From Alphaproteobacteria bacterium (GTDB taxonomy: Bacteria > Pseudomonadota > Alphaproteobacteria > Rickettsiales > UBA998): a DNA stretch of 36,681 bases. Shown here one piece after another: positions 12,101 through 19,770 of this stretch. The first letter of the stretch is position 1; each line of letters starts with the position of its first letter. Position numbers and translations under genes: made by a program. The stretch is taken from assembly GCA_004293935.1 (NCBI GenBank), contig RDZH01000004.1, forward strand, positions 1-36,681, in the 5' to 3' direction. The notes under the pieces were generated by a model that searched no databases, was not told the origin of the DNA, and was given only the letters and a program-made list of their open reading frames with translations.

Positions 12101-13975
12101 AGGTTTGATTTTTTCAAGATCATAGGAATCTGCCGTTGCAGGCAGCAACGTAAAATCACGCACGACCATTTTAATCGGCTGCTCTTCTGCACCCTGACGC
12201 ACATAGACACGATACGGCACAGCATCATGCACCTTAAACCCAAGATTTTCAATCATGGGAATCATATCTGATAAAGGCGCACGATCCGCAATACGGTACA
12301 TCTTCAAATGAATACGACTCGTTGCTTCATCCACATACAGATTAAAGCGTGCCGTGCGATGCTCCAGCACCTCTTTAAGTAAGAAAATATCTTTAATCGC
12401 ATCCTCAACACGGGTAGTATTCGTGTAATCACGAGGGAATGCCTCAGAAAATTCACGAAACACATGCTCCCCACGTTGTTCACCGCAGACATCATGCAGT
12501 GACTCCCGCAGACTATCGCGCCAATAATTGATGATAAAGCGCAATTCTTCATTCAGCTTAGGCATATTGACGGCAGGAATATGCCCCGGTTGGGTTTTCA
12601 CAATAAAATGTACCCGTGCAAGCGCAGATTCCGTAAGCTGAGAATACATGGCTTTGATCGAACCATCCACATGCCGCGCCAAAACTTTACCAATCTCATG
12701 CAACACAAACGTATTGAATTTATCACGGGGCATATAGACAAAACAACTCATGAACCGCTCAAAAATATCTTTGCGGAAAAAGACCCGTATATCAGGACGT
12801 TCTTCAAGTGCCACAATACCCATCGTGATTTCTAACAAATCATCGGTTGATATTTGGAATAATTCATCACGAGGGAAAAACTCCAATGCCGCTTTCAATG
12901 CCTTACCGCTATGCCCACCCTTGCTAAAACCAGTAGAATCCAGCACAGCCCGCACCTTCTGACGAATATAGGGGATTTCTTGCGTTTGTTGATAATAGAC
13001 CGGGGAAGTAAATAAGCCAAGGAACCGCGATTCCCCAATCACCTTCCCCGCAGCATCATAGCGTTTAATGCCAATATAATCCATCAACACATCACGATGC
13101 ACCACCGAGCGACGATTCGATTTCGTAATCTCAATAGGATGATCTTGTAGGGCAAAGTGACGCACCTCAGGAGGAAGGCTCGCATAACCACGCTGCAATA
13201 AATCAAACTCAGCGATCTTGAATACACCAAGCTGTGAACCCTCAACAGGCGTAAAACACTCTTTGCCCTCTGCATCATAAAAATCATAGGCAACATAACC
13301 TAGGAAGATGAAATTATTTTTCAGCAACCAATCAAAAAAGGCGGTTGCCTCATCCATATCTTCGGCAGGTAAATGATGCCCCATCATCACAATATGGGTG
13401 CTGATTTCACGGGCGCGTGCTACCATAATGCGCCAATCTTCTACCGCTTTATACACATGATCCAACGTAGCGCATAAATGCGCTTCAAGTTTTTTTGCAT
13501 CCATATCATCCGATAAAGGCGATATTTCAAAATAGATGCATGATTCTTCCCGAGTGGTGGAAGGATGATCATTGTCTAATAACATCCCCTTCTCATCACG
13601 TTTGACCGATAATTGCGGATGAATGGTGCGGTACATAGTAAAACCACAATTCTTCAGTGCAATCGATAATGAATCCACCAAAAAAGGCATATCCTTGTTG
13701 AAGATCGTCACGGCAACACGAGTGCGCCCATAGGCCTGCTTAAGAAAATCAGGTGTATGGATCGTGATTTTCGGTTTATCCGAAGGCAGATGATGCGCAT
13801 CATGATACACAAGTGCTGCGATCTGCACGGCAATTTCTGGCGCAATATCATCCAGATCACCAAGCGATAATGCTTGATAAAAACGTTGCGTAAACAAACG
13901 AAGTTGGGCATCCGTAATAGAATCTGTAATCCGCTCAAGGGCGTGTTGGCAGTCAAGACGATAGCGTTGTGTCAT
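9164..13975 (-). CDS. gdhB: NAD-specific glutamate dehydrogenase, large 180-kDa class
   Basis: The enzyme oxidatively deaminates glutamate to 2-oxoglutarate with NAD+, mainly a catabolic role feeding the TCA cycle. The 1,603-residue length and architecture fit the large GDH class common in Alphaproteobacteria: a long N-terminal regulatory part, a catalytic core and a helical C-terminal region. The core is marked by RGGLVARGGLRWSDRHEDFRT, then VPTGSKGGFVVKQ near residue 837 and GIGDMSGDVFGNGMLLS in the nucleotide-binding part. The start ATG at 13975 lacks a clear ribosome-binding site. The gene is monocistronic, with an 80-bp gap to gyrA and a 164-bp gap to hemB. Confidence 0.97.
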   Translation of the reverse strand: MTQRYRLDCQHALERITDSITDAQLRLFTQRFYQALSLGDLDDIAPEIAVQIAALVYHDAHHLPSDKPKITIHTPDFLKQAYGRTRVAVTIFNKDMPFLVDSLSIALKNCGFTMYRTIHPQLSVKRDEKGMLLDNDHPSTTREESCIYFEISPLSDDMDAKKLEAHLCATLDHVYKAVEDWRIMVARAREISTHIVMMGHHLPAEDMDEATAFFDWLLKNNFIFLGYVAYDFYDAEGKECFTPVEGSQLGVFKIAEFDLLQRGYASLPPEVRHFALQDHPIEITKSNRRSVVHRDVLMDYIGIKRYDAAGKVIGESRFLGLFTSPVYYQQTQEIPYIRQKVRAVLDSTGFSKGGHSGKALKAALEFFPRDELFQISTDDLLEITMGIVALEERPDIRVFFRKDIFERFMSCFVYMPRDKFNTFVLHEIGKVLARHVDGSIKAMYSQLTESALARVHFIVKTQPGHIPAVNMPKLNEELRFIINYWRDSLRESLHDVCGEQRGEHVFREFSEAFPRDYTNTTRVEDAIKDIFLLKEVLEHRTARFNLYVDEATSRIHLKMYRIADRAPLSDMIPMIENLGFKVHDAVPYRVYVRQGAEEQPIKMVVRDFTLLPATADSYDLEKIKPLLEEVLEHVWSGATENDILNSLALRAGLNTRHITILRAYTRYAKQAGLGYSEAYIDQALCKHATIAAQLIALFEARFHPQTHDKTMLHHCYEHVMHALTHVDNLAEDRILRFFAETIQATLRTNAYQQDADGNVKPYLSFKFDSLAVPDLPLPRPFREIFVYSLATEGIHLRGGLVARGGLRWSDRHEDFRTEVLGLMKAQRVKNTVIVPTGSKGGFVVKQSMDGMDRDAKVQAAIASYTQFLSGLLDITDNRRADAIIVPHNVVRYDEDDPYLVVAADKGTATFSDIANAIAHSYGFWLGDAFASGGSVGYDHKKMAITARGGWVSVERHFQEMGRDIHTQPFTVMGIGDMSGDVFGNGMLLSQQIALVGAFNHMHIFLDPTPDPMVSYHERKRLFDIARGSWDGYDAALISQGGGVFLRSAKTIILTPEIQQLLGTNAKELTPHELIRVMLQAPVDLLWNGGIGTYVKSRNETHEMVGDPSNNAVRINGDELRCRVVGEGGNLGFTQLGRSEYARLGGRINTDAIDNSAGVDCSDHEVNIKIALTHAISKGAMNEADRNPLLARMTDRVAELVLEDNRQQNQALSMAQARAKEMLEVYARYMLTLEQEAILDRAVEFLPNPKEIDALKANGATLTRPELAILLAYSKIALYGVLSQSSLLDSCAFNTRLLRYFPEAMQESMPTILIDHPLRREIIATSLTNEIVNRAGITYIDTIKHDTGHDVCNIVRAYVVTQELFQLDSLWEAIEALPNKVESSVQIQLFMEVTAFLERMSVWFLNNMPQPLDMEGVIRDFHPAMESYRQEYQHFISQSMTLQCEEKITSLEQQHIPHEVAKRLAMLDILLAASDIVLLDQQSPHQQRAIGTIYFDVDARLELDGLRHAVSLLSAETSWDRLAVRNVINELYEEQRRLTSCIMEGLAQGASIDEAMQLWERVNEGEIERYRRMVHDLKTATTPTLSMFVVLLRKLATIRFVPND

Positions 13976-14013
13976 AATATGCGCCGTTGTTAGTGGTGAT
14001 GTGTAGTACTTAC

Positions 14014-14032
14014 ATTATATTGAGGCATTATA
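14014..14032 (-). promoter_or_regulatory. Possible -10 elements for the glutamate dehydrogenase gene
   Basis: On the minus strand two perfect TATAAT hexamers occur 13 bp apart (14027-14032 and 14014-14019), 52 and 39 bases before the start codon. Neither has a good TTGACA-like -35 box at the usual spacing, so this is a weak call in an AT-rich gap. Confidence 0.3.
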
Positions 14033-14139
14033 GCCATCCATATTCTTAAATAAGACTTATATCCTACGACAAATCAAGAAAAATCGATCCTGCACCGCAC
14101 CTAAAATGATGCAATTTTTAGCATAACACCCTTATGAAC

Positions 14140-15183
14140 CTAGCGCAATTTCGTATGATGCAACGCATGATCCATCAACCAACTCGCCACCTCTTTTGCA
14201 GCATAGGTAAAGACACCCGTTGCGCCCGCACGTTTGAAGCCTAGCAAGGATTCCATCATAGTTTTTTTCCAATCCAACCAGCCCTGATCCGCCGCTGCAC
14301 GCAACATGGCATATTCACCACTGACTTGATAGGCAAAGACGGGGATAGAAAAATGCTCACTCACGTGCCGCACCACATCTAAATACGGCATTCCCGGTTT
14401 AACCATGACTAAATCCGCCCCTTCAGAAATATCAAGTGCCACTTCACGGATCGCTTCTTCACCATTGGCAGGACTCATTTGATAGGTGAATTTATTCGCC
14501 TTCCCAAGATTTTGCGCTGAACCTACCGCTTCACGGAATGGTCCATAAAATGCCGAGGCATATTTTGCAGCATAAGAGAGTATCTGCACTTCATGGAACA
14601 ATGCTTCATCCAACGCCATGCGGATTGAACCAATGCGTCCATCCATCATATCAGACGGTGCGACAATATCCGCTCCTGCTTCTGCAAGACATAACGCCTG
14701 CTTCATCAGCACTTCCACACTTGCATCATTGGCGATGACATCCCCGTCCATCAAGCCATCCTGACCATGAATAGTATACGGATCAAGTGCCACATCACAG
14801 ATAATGCCGATCTCTAGCGATTCTTTTTTCAGCGCACGCACAGCACGACATATCAGATTATCAGCATTATAGGCTTCTTCTGCTCCTTCGGTTTTCACAT
14901 GCGCTGGCACAACGGGAAATAATGCCACAGCAGAAATACCAAGATTAGCAGCTTCACGCACTTGTTGCACCAAGAGATCAATGCTCCAACGATTCACCCC
15001 CGGCATAGCAGCAATAGGGGTGCATTGTTCGCTACCTTCTTGCACGAATAATGGCCAAACTAAATCATGCACAGATAGCGAATTTTCCGATACCAGATTG
15101 CGTGACCATGCGGATTTGCGATTACGGCGCATCCGTACTAAAGGATACGCACCAAGATGAAGAATATCGTTTGAAGATTTCAC
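14140..15183 (-). CDS. hemB: Delta-aminolevulinic acid dehydratase (porphobilinogen synthase)
   Basis: HemB condenses two 5-aminolevulinate molecules to porphobilinogen in tetrapyrrole synthesis. The 347 residues carry the two active-site lysines: K207 in SYAAKYASAFYGPFR and Schiff-base K262 in MVKPGMPYLD. At the metal site the sequence reads DVALDPYTIHGQDG, with Asp where zinc-type enzymes have a Cys triad, so it should be the Mg/K-dependent type. Alphaproteobacteria usually make ALA from glycine and succinyl-CoA; no ALA synthase lies in the window. Downstream is the NAD-GDH gene on the same strand after 164 bp, so it is probably a separate unit. Confidence 0.98.
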   Translation of the reverse strand: MKSSNDILHLGAYPLVRMRRNRKSAWSRNLVSENSLSVHDLVWPLFVQEGSEQCTPIAAMPGVNRWSIDLLVQQVREAANLGISAVALFPVVPAHVKTEGAEEAYNADNLICRAVRALKKESLEIGIICDVALDPYTIHGQDGLMDGDVIANDASVEVLMKQALCLAEAGADIVAPSDMMDGRIGSIRMALDEALFHEVQILSYAAKYASAFYGPFREAVGSAQNLGKANKFTYQMSPANGEEAIREVALDISEGADLVMVKPGMPYLDVVRHVSEHFSIPVFAYQVSGEYAMLRAAADQGWLDWKKTMMESLLGFKRAGATGVFTYAAKEVASWLMDHALHHTKLR

Positions 15184-15273
15184 TGATTATTCCTAAAATA
15201 TAACATGAAATTCCTTTCATTGTTAGTGTGCTTTGGTAAAAAAAGCAATAAATTCCTCTAAAACTCATGCACT

Positions 15274-16104
15274 TCAACGCGCAAGCCCTAATGGTTTCCA
15301 TAATTGTGGCTCAGCTTCTAAAGGGTCGATATGACGCACCGCTTGCTGGATATGCGCTTGCCCCGCTGCGTTTGGTGGTACTTGTGGCATAGATGGCGGT
15401 GCTTCCTGCATAGAAATACGCTCCACCCGTTCAGGATGCTCATAAGGATAATATTTCCCATGCGCCACAATTTCATGACTAGAGCGTGAAATATGCAGAT
15501 TACTAACCCCAGCATCACGCAAAAATCTTCCTAACATCTCCGCTGTATAACCGCTTTTATGCATACGCGCTAGATCGCCACGCGCAATAAACGGACGAAA
15601 TCCAAACATCATATCCACGGGGTATACTGTACCCGCTGGCGGATGATAAAGTTCATGCTCATCTTCGCCACGCGCAATAAACGCTGCTGCCACTTGCAGA
15701 TCGGGTACGGACACAACAATATCCGCCCCCACACGTGCCATACGCACCAGTTCCAGCACCAAGAGCTTTGCTTGATCATAGGTGACACGATGCAACACAT
15801 GCGCCATCCAGAGTGCATCAACGCTATCATCAGGAATTTCAGGAATAGCCGTCATCGATTGAATAAGTAGATCAGGCTGCATTTTTGCATCCACATCCAC
15901 ACGCACCTCGTGCCATGCTTCCTTCTTAAAGGTTGCATGTAATGAGTTCATGTGCGCAGAGCTATACCCCACATTCACCACAATCTTTTTATCCGTGCTT
16001 GGCAGGGTGAAGCCTTGTTGTTTGCGCACCGCGTGCAAAAATGCCTGTTTTTGTTGCATTTTCTGCGATAATTGTTGCTGAGGAACACGCGATTTTTTTG
16101 CCAT
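15274..16104 (-). CDS. Putative SAM-dependent methyltransferase
   Basis: This 276-residue protein begins with a charged, Gln-rich coil (SRVPQQQLSQKMQQKQAFLHAV) and continues with a class I methyltransferase-like fold. KIVVNVGYSSAHMNSLH sits where motif I would be (a degenerate glycine loop), VRVDVDAKMQPDLL follows, and DDSVDALWMAHVLHRVTYDQAKLLVLELVRMARVGADIVVSVPDL matches the post-motif helices and strand 5. The C-terminal 45 residues are Pro/Gln-rich. It starts 13 bp after the stop of the upstream glycosyltransferase, so the two are probably co-transcribed and may act on the same glycan or small molecule. The weak glycine loop leaves methyl transfer unproven. Confidence 0.7.
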   Translation of the reverse strand: MAKKSRVPQQQLSQKMQQKQAFLHAVRKQQGFTLPSTDKKIVVNVGYSSAHMNSLHATFKKEAWHEVRVDVDAKMQPDLLIQSMTAIPEIPDDSVDALWMAHVLHRVTYDQAKLLVLELVRMARVGADIVVSVPDLQVAAAFIARGEDEHELYHPPAGTVYPVDMMFGFRPFIARGDLARMHKSGYTAEMLGRFLRDAGVSNLHISRSSHEIVAHGKYYPYEHPERVERISMQEAPPSMPQVPPNAAGQAHIQQAVRHIDPLEAEPQLWKPLGLAR

Positions 16105-16117
16105 ATGATCAAACTCC

Positions 16118-17416
16118 CTAAGCTGCTCTATTCATAAGTAATTGAGAAAAATTACGATTATTTTGATGTCGCGCCATCATGACCTCATGCGTCGGTGGCG
16201 GAAGTTTGCGTTGTGCTAAATCTACCACAAGCTGTTGATGCAATGGCAATAAATCTTTAAGAGCATATGCATCGACAATCGTCTTACGTGCCTGCATCCG
16301 CATATCCTGCATCCGATCCTTAGAGTCTAAAATACGCACCACTTGATTCGCCACATCTTCGGGTGAAAAGAAATCTGCAAGCAAGGCATTATGCTCATGA
16401 TGCATCACTTCTTGCACAGGGAGCGTCCGCGAAGACACCATAGCACAGCCTGTCGCCATCGCTTCCATCGATGACCACGATAATACAAACGGATAGGTGA
16501 GATAAATATGCGCTGCCGATATTTGAAATAAATTGATGAGTTGATGATAGGACAATACGCCTGGAAAGATGATGCGATCCATATCTAACGTGACTTCTTT
16601 CAACATGCGATGCCGCCATGTATCACCCTTTTGCAGCCTACGACCATAGCTGACTTCATCAGCACCAATGGCAAGAATCATGCAGTTAGGGCGGCGTTTT
16701 TGGATTATTTCCGCTGCACGCATAAAGGTTGGAAAGCCACGATACGGTTCAAAATTGCGCGCAATATACGTCACCACTTCATCACCTGCACGGAATGTTT
16801 TATTCGCTAATGTAAGCGTAGCGTTAGGATCAGGCACACAAAAATCCGTATCAATCCCATCATGCAAGACAGATATGCGTGATTTGAATGCTTCAGGGTG
16901 CAAACTATGTTGCCACAATGTCGGGGATATACCCCAATCCATGCTCTCTAGGCTCAAAAGATTCACAATGTTTTTGGTGCGAATACGCGCTTTATCATCC
17001 TCATTGCATGGATCAGCGGGATCAAATCCAACATCTGCACCACTAGCACGATAATAAAATTCCATAAAACTCAATAATGGCGTATCAGGATAGACATCCT
17101 TGACAAACATCGCATCACCCCAACCCGGATGCGAACATATCACATCAGGGATAAAGCCCTCGGTTTTTTTCAACTTATTCAATGATCTCCATACTTCTTG
17201 CCCTGCAAGCACGCCCTGCTCTGCTCCTGAGAGATAACGATGCGTAGAAATGGAAGCCTCACGCGGCACTTTGAATTCCAACTTATGAATATTGGGTACA
17301 TCAAAACTTTTCGGCTTCGTGACAAACACCACCTGATTCTTCGGATCATCCGCAAACAGACGACATAAATGCTTATATTGCCCCGGCATGTTTTGATGCA
17401 AAAATAAAACCTTCAT
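16118..17416 (-). CDS. Glycosyltransferase, GT4 (GT-B fold) type
   Basis: The start is set at ATG 17416, which opens MKVLFLHQNMPGQYKHLCRLF, a normal GT-B N-terminus; AGGA lies ten bases upstream. The 31 extra codons of the longer frame look non-coding. Of 432 residues, the N-terminal Rossmann half contains FIPDVICSHPGWGDAMFV and the linker ISVLHDGIDTDFCVPD. The C-terminal half holds VTYIARNFEPYRGFPTFMRAAEII and the donor-binding region SWSSMEAMATGCAMVSS, matching the EX7E area of retaining GT4 enzymes. Acceptor and sugar are unknown; envelope polysaccharide or LPS are likely but unproven. A methyltransferase gene follows 13 bp downstream. Confidence 0.88.
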   Translation of the reverse strand: MKVLFLHQNMPGQYKHLCRLFADDPKNQVVFVTKPKSFDVPNIHKLEFKVPREASISTHRYLSGAEQGVLAGQEVWRSLNKLKKTEGFIPDVICSHPGWGDAMFVKDVYPDTPLLSFMEFYYRASGADVGFDPADPCNEDDKARIRTKNIVNLLSLESMDWGISPTLWQHSLHPEAFKSRISVLHDGIDTDFCVPDPNATLTLANKTFRAGDEVVTYIARNFEPYRGFPTFMRAAEIIQKRRPNCMILAIGADEVSYGRRLQKGDTWRHRMLKEVTLDMDRIIFPGVLSYHQLINLFQISAAHIYLTYPFVLSWSSMEAMATGCAMVSSRTLPVQEVMHHEHNALLADFFSPEDVANQVVRILDSKDRMQDMRMQARKTIVDAYALKDLLPLHQQLVVDLAQRKLPPPTHEVMMARHQNNRNFSQLLMNRAA

Positions 17417-17567
17417 TGATCCACGTTCCTTTCTATGCTTATTCGCGTCATGTCCTTCTATACCATAAGCATGATAGAACTGCCAAGATATTTTGCACCG
17501 AAACATCATAAAACAGACTTGCTTCTTACCTATCTTTTGTCTATAGTGTTTTTTCTTATCCGCTCGA

Positions 17568-17643
17568 GGGGGTTTAGCTCAGCGGTTAGAGCAGGACGCT
17601 CATAACGTCTTGGTCGGGGGTTCAAATCCCTCAACCCCCACCA
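17568..17643 (+). tRNA. tRNA with CAT anticodon (Met or Ile2)
   Basis: A full 76-nt cloverleaf with encoded CCA. The acceptor GGGGGTT pairs with AACCCCC, the D-stem GCTC with GAGC, the anticodon stem GGACG with CGTCT (one G-T), and the T-stem GGGGG with CCCTC around loop TTCAAAT. The anticodon is at 17601-17603. It lacks the typical initiator features (a C-A mismatch at the acceptor end and the three G-C pairs of the anticodon stem), so it is an elongator Met or a lysidine-modified Ile tRNA. The isotype is left open. Confidence 0.95.
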
Positions 17644-17686
17644 TTATTTATAAGGTAATGACTTAGCTTTGAGGGATTTTAGACCC

Positions 17687-17786
17687 CCTCTTTTTATAAT
17701 GATGCAAACACGCTTGATAAGCGTGCTTTGCTGGTTCCTCTTTTTATAATGATGCAAACACGCTTGATAAGCGTGCTTTGCTGGTT
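17687..17786 (+). repeat. Perfect 2 x 50-bp tandem duplication
   Basis: Positions 17687-17736 and 17737-17786 are identical 50-bp units starting CCTCTTTTTATAATG and ending TTTGCTGGTT. Each contains a strong stem CACGCTTGATAAGCGTG flanked by GCAAA/TTTGC. The identity of the copies implies a recent duplication. Confidence 0.95.
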
Positions 17787-17809
17787 CAAATCCCGTAAGC
17801 CTCCACCAT
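17754..17809 (+). pseudogene. tRNA-like 3' fragment (Ile-GAT-like anticodon arm to CCA)
   Basis: The segment reads as an anticodon arm with stem CACGC/GCGTG and loop TTGATAA (which would carry GAT, Ile), then a variable stretch, a T-arm with loop TTCAAAT and an end CCTCCACCA. No matching 5' half (acceptor strand and D-arm) is seen upstream and the T-stem has a mismatch, so it is not a functional tRNA. From TTCAAAT through CCACCATTATTTATAA and on to TTAGCTTTG it parallels the 3' end and flank of the intact tRNA 164 bp upstream. It may be a decayed duplicate of that tRNA or a remnant of another. Confidence 0.65.
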
Positions 17810-17886
17810 TATTTATAATGCACTAGTTTAGCTTTGGATAATAAAAAAAATAACTTTTTGTTTTATATGAACAAATAGTGCATTTT

Positions 17887-17959
17887 GTCATGCCTGCGTA
17901 GGCAGGCATCCAGAACAACCAATCATCGCTGGACTCCTGCCTTACGCCAAGAGTGACGA
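17887..17959. repeat. Interspersed palindromic repeat element
   Basis: The left end GTCATGCCTGCGTAGGCAGG with ATCCAG is partly mirrored by the right end CTGGACTCCTGCCTTACG...AGTGACGA, giving imperfect terminal inverted repeats of about 28 bp around a short AT-rich centre. The ends match the widespread TCGTCATxCCxGCG...ATCCAG type of small palindromic repeats that lie between bacterial genes, usually without coding capacity. The remainder of 17810-18019 shows no gene. Confidence 0.75.
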
Positions 17960-18019
17960 GTATAAAAAACGTAGATTATGGATACCCGCTTGATCTAAGG
18001 GTATAACAAAAAGTGAGAC

Positions 18020-18667
18020 TTATGCATTCTCAAGCACTTCCTGCGGAAATAATGCAAGCAATTCTTCCGTGAGTGCCTTAATTTCTTGCGAGGCTTGTGA
18101 TTTCGGATCAACTTCAGTCACCCCTTTGCCCTCCAACAATGCAGAAGCAAAAACGATACGATTGCCTAATTTCGCATCACACAAACCATCCAATTCATCC
18201 ATAATAGCCTGCGCAATTTTTGATTGTGGCGCCATACGGTTCATCACAATACGCGCCATCACACGTTCACTTTTCGCATAATCCATGGTTGCTTTTGTCG
18301 CCCATAAATCAGTAGGGCTTGGCTGCACAGGTACAATAATCAGATCGGCAGAGCGCATCGCAGTACGCGCCTCAGTTTCAACATGGGGCGGACTATCAAT
18401 CAGAATAACATCATAATTTTTGCGCAACCGACTCACTTCACTGCCAACACGCCAACCAGAAAGGGTAGAAAAATGTAGCCCCGTATAGCCCTCCCCCATA
18501 CGTTCTGTTCGGATACGATGCCAATGCCCAAGGCTTCCTTGCGGATCAATATCAATCAGGGCAACACGGCATCCTCGCTGCATCAAGGCAACCGCTAAAT
18601 GCACCACCAACGTGGTTTTCCCTGCACCACCTTTTTGTTGAGCCACGGTAATCACTTTATTGCGCAT
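18020..18667 (-). CDS. ParA/MinD-family partition-type ATPase, orphan
   Basis: This 215-residue ATPase has the deviant Walker A QKGGAGKTT (11-19), the Walker A' segment LIDIDPQGSLGHW and Walker B VILIDSPPH, typical of short ParA proteins lacking an N-terminal DNA-binding domain. ATG 18667 is chosen because GGAG lies six bases upstream. No ParB and no centromere-like repeats are near, so chromosome or plasmid partition cannot be inferred; orphan ParA-like ATPases often position protein complexes. It is about 50 residues shorter than MipZ, making that identity unlikely. It is divergent from the Sua5 gene and has its own promoter. Confidence 0.85.
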   Translation of the reverse strand: MRNKVITVAQQKGGAGKTTLVVHLAVALMQRGCRVALIDIDPQGSLGHWHRIRTERMGEGYTGLHFSTLSGWRVGSEVSRLRKNYDVILIDSPPHVETEARTAMRSADLIIVPVQPSPTDLWATKATMDYAKSERVMARIVMNRMAPQSKIAQAIMDELDGLCDAKLGNRIVFASALLEGKGVTEVDPKSQASQEIKALTEELLALFPQEVLENA

Positions 18668-18704
18668 TTTGTTCTCCTTCATCACTATATTGCCTAACTC
18701 CCTA

Positions 18705-18732
18705 ACTATAAACGATGAAGTATATCTGTCAA
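18705..18732 (-). promoter_or_regulatory. Promoter of the parA-like gene
   Basis: On the minus strand a perfect -35 TTGACA (18727-18732) is followed after 16 bp by TATAGT (18705-18710), 38 bases before the ATG. Directly downstream the motif GTTAGG occurs twice (TAGTTAGGGAGTTAGG), a possible operator. Confidence 0.7.
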
Positions 18733-18774
18733 CCTTATTGACGTGCGCCTCGTAAATATGCTACATGCACCCCC

Positions 18775-19761
18775 ATGACGATGCTTCCCACTCCCTTTAA
18801 TGAATCCTCCCTAAGGCACGCCGTGCGTTGGTTGCGTGATGGCTATCTGGTGGCATTTCCTACAGAAACAGTCTATGGCTTAGGTGCGGATGCAAGTAAT
18901 GATGCAGCGGTACGCGCCATTTATCACACCAAAGGACGACCATCCAACAATCCTATCATTGTACATGTTGCTGATCGTGTGATGGCGGAGCGTTATGCAA
19001 TCTTTGATGAACGCGCCGCACATATTGCCGATAGTTTATGGTGCGATGCGCTAACTTTGATTCTTCCTGTACGCACTGGGAGTGTATCTCCGCATATTTT
19101 GGCTGGAGGCAAAACTATTGCGGTACGCGCCCCAAAACATGATCTTGCCCAAGCACTTATTCGCGCTTTTGATGGCGGCATTGCTGCACCAAGCGCAAAC
19201 CGATCAGGCAATATCAGCCCGACCTTAGCTGCGCATGTGCAAGAGGAATTCGCACAAGATCACGGGGCATTGAGAATGATTCTCGATGGCGGGCATACGC
19301 ATAGGGGGCTGGAATCTACTGTGCTTGATTGTACCTCTGAACAACTACATATTCTTCGTGCAGGATCGCTTGATGCTGCCTATATTGAAGCCGTCACGGG
19401 TTATGCATGTTCCTTCTTTGCGCATGATGCATCTTCCTTATTGCCCTCCCCCGGTTTATTAACGAGCCATTATGCCCCCTCATGTGCGGTACGGCTTCAT
19501 GCAACCACCCTAGAACATGGCGAAGCACTGCTTGCCTTTGGTGCATATGATCACATTGCAGGGATAGAACATGCATGTGCCGTGCGCAACCTTAGTGAAA
19601 CGGGTGATCTTGAAGAGGCTGCTTTTCATTTATATGAATGGTTGCGGATGCTTGATCATTACCGCCCTTCATGCATTGCCGTGATGCCTATTCCTCATGA
19701 TGGCGTAGGCATGGCAATCAATGATCGATTGCAACGGGCATCTGCTCCTAGAGCAATGTAA
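18775..19761 (+). CDS. tsaC: L-threonylcarbamoyladenylate synthase (Sua5/YrdC family)
   Basis: The enzyme makes threonylcarbamoyl-AMP from Thr, bicarbonate and ATP for the t6A modification of ANN-decoding tRNAs. The N-terminal YrdC domain (about 1-205) shows FPTETVYGLGADA, TKGRPSNNPIIVHV, the SANRSGNISPT loop and ESTVLDCT. A C-terminal Sua5 domain (about 225-325) begins after the linker SPGLLTSHYAPS. The 328-residue length fits the two-domain Sua5 type rather than short TsaC. ATG 18775 or 18781 could be the start; neither has a clear ribosome-binding site. It converges on rlmE, nine bases away. Confidence 0.95.
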   Translation: MTMLPTPFNESSLRHAVRWLRDGYLVAFPTETVYGLGADASNDAAVRAIYHTKGRPSNNPIIVHVADRVMAERYAIFDERAAHIADSLWCDALTLILPVRTGSVSPHILAGGKTIAVRAPKHDLAQALIRAFDGGIAAPSANRSGNISPTLAAHVQEEFAQDHGALRMILDGGHTHRGLESTVLDCTSEQLHILRAGSLDAAYIEAVTGYACSFFAHDASSLLPSPGLLTSHYAPSCAVRLHATTLEHGEALLAFGAYDHIAGIEHACAVRNLSETGDLEEAAFHLYEWLRMLDHYRPSCIAVMPIPHDGVGMAINDRLQRASAPRAM

Positions 19762-19770
19762 CATTCCTCA

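Noticed and set aside
17568-17643. Initiator tRNA-fMet
   Set aside because: The acceptor ends in a normal G-C pair and the anticodon stem lacks the three consecutive G-C pairs of initiators.
17687-17786. CRISPR-like array from the 50-bp repeat
   Set aside because: Only two abutting units with no spacers; the unit contains a tRNA-like stem.
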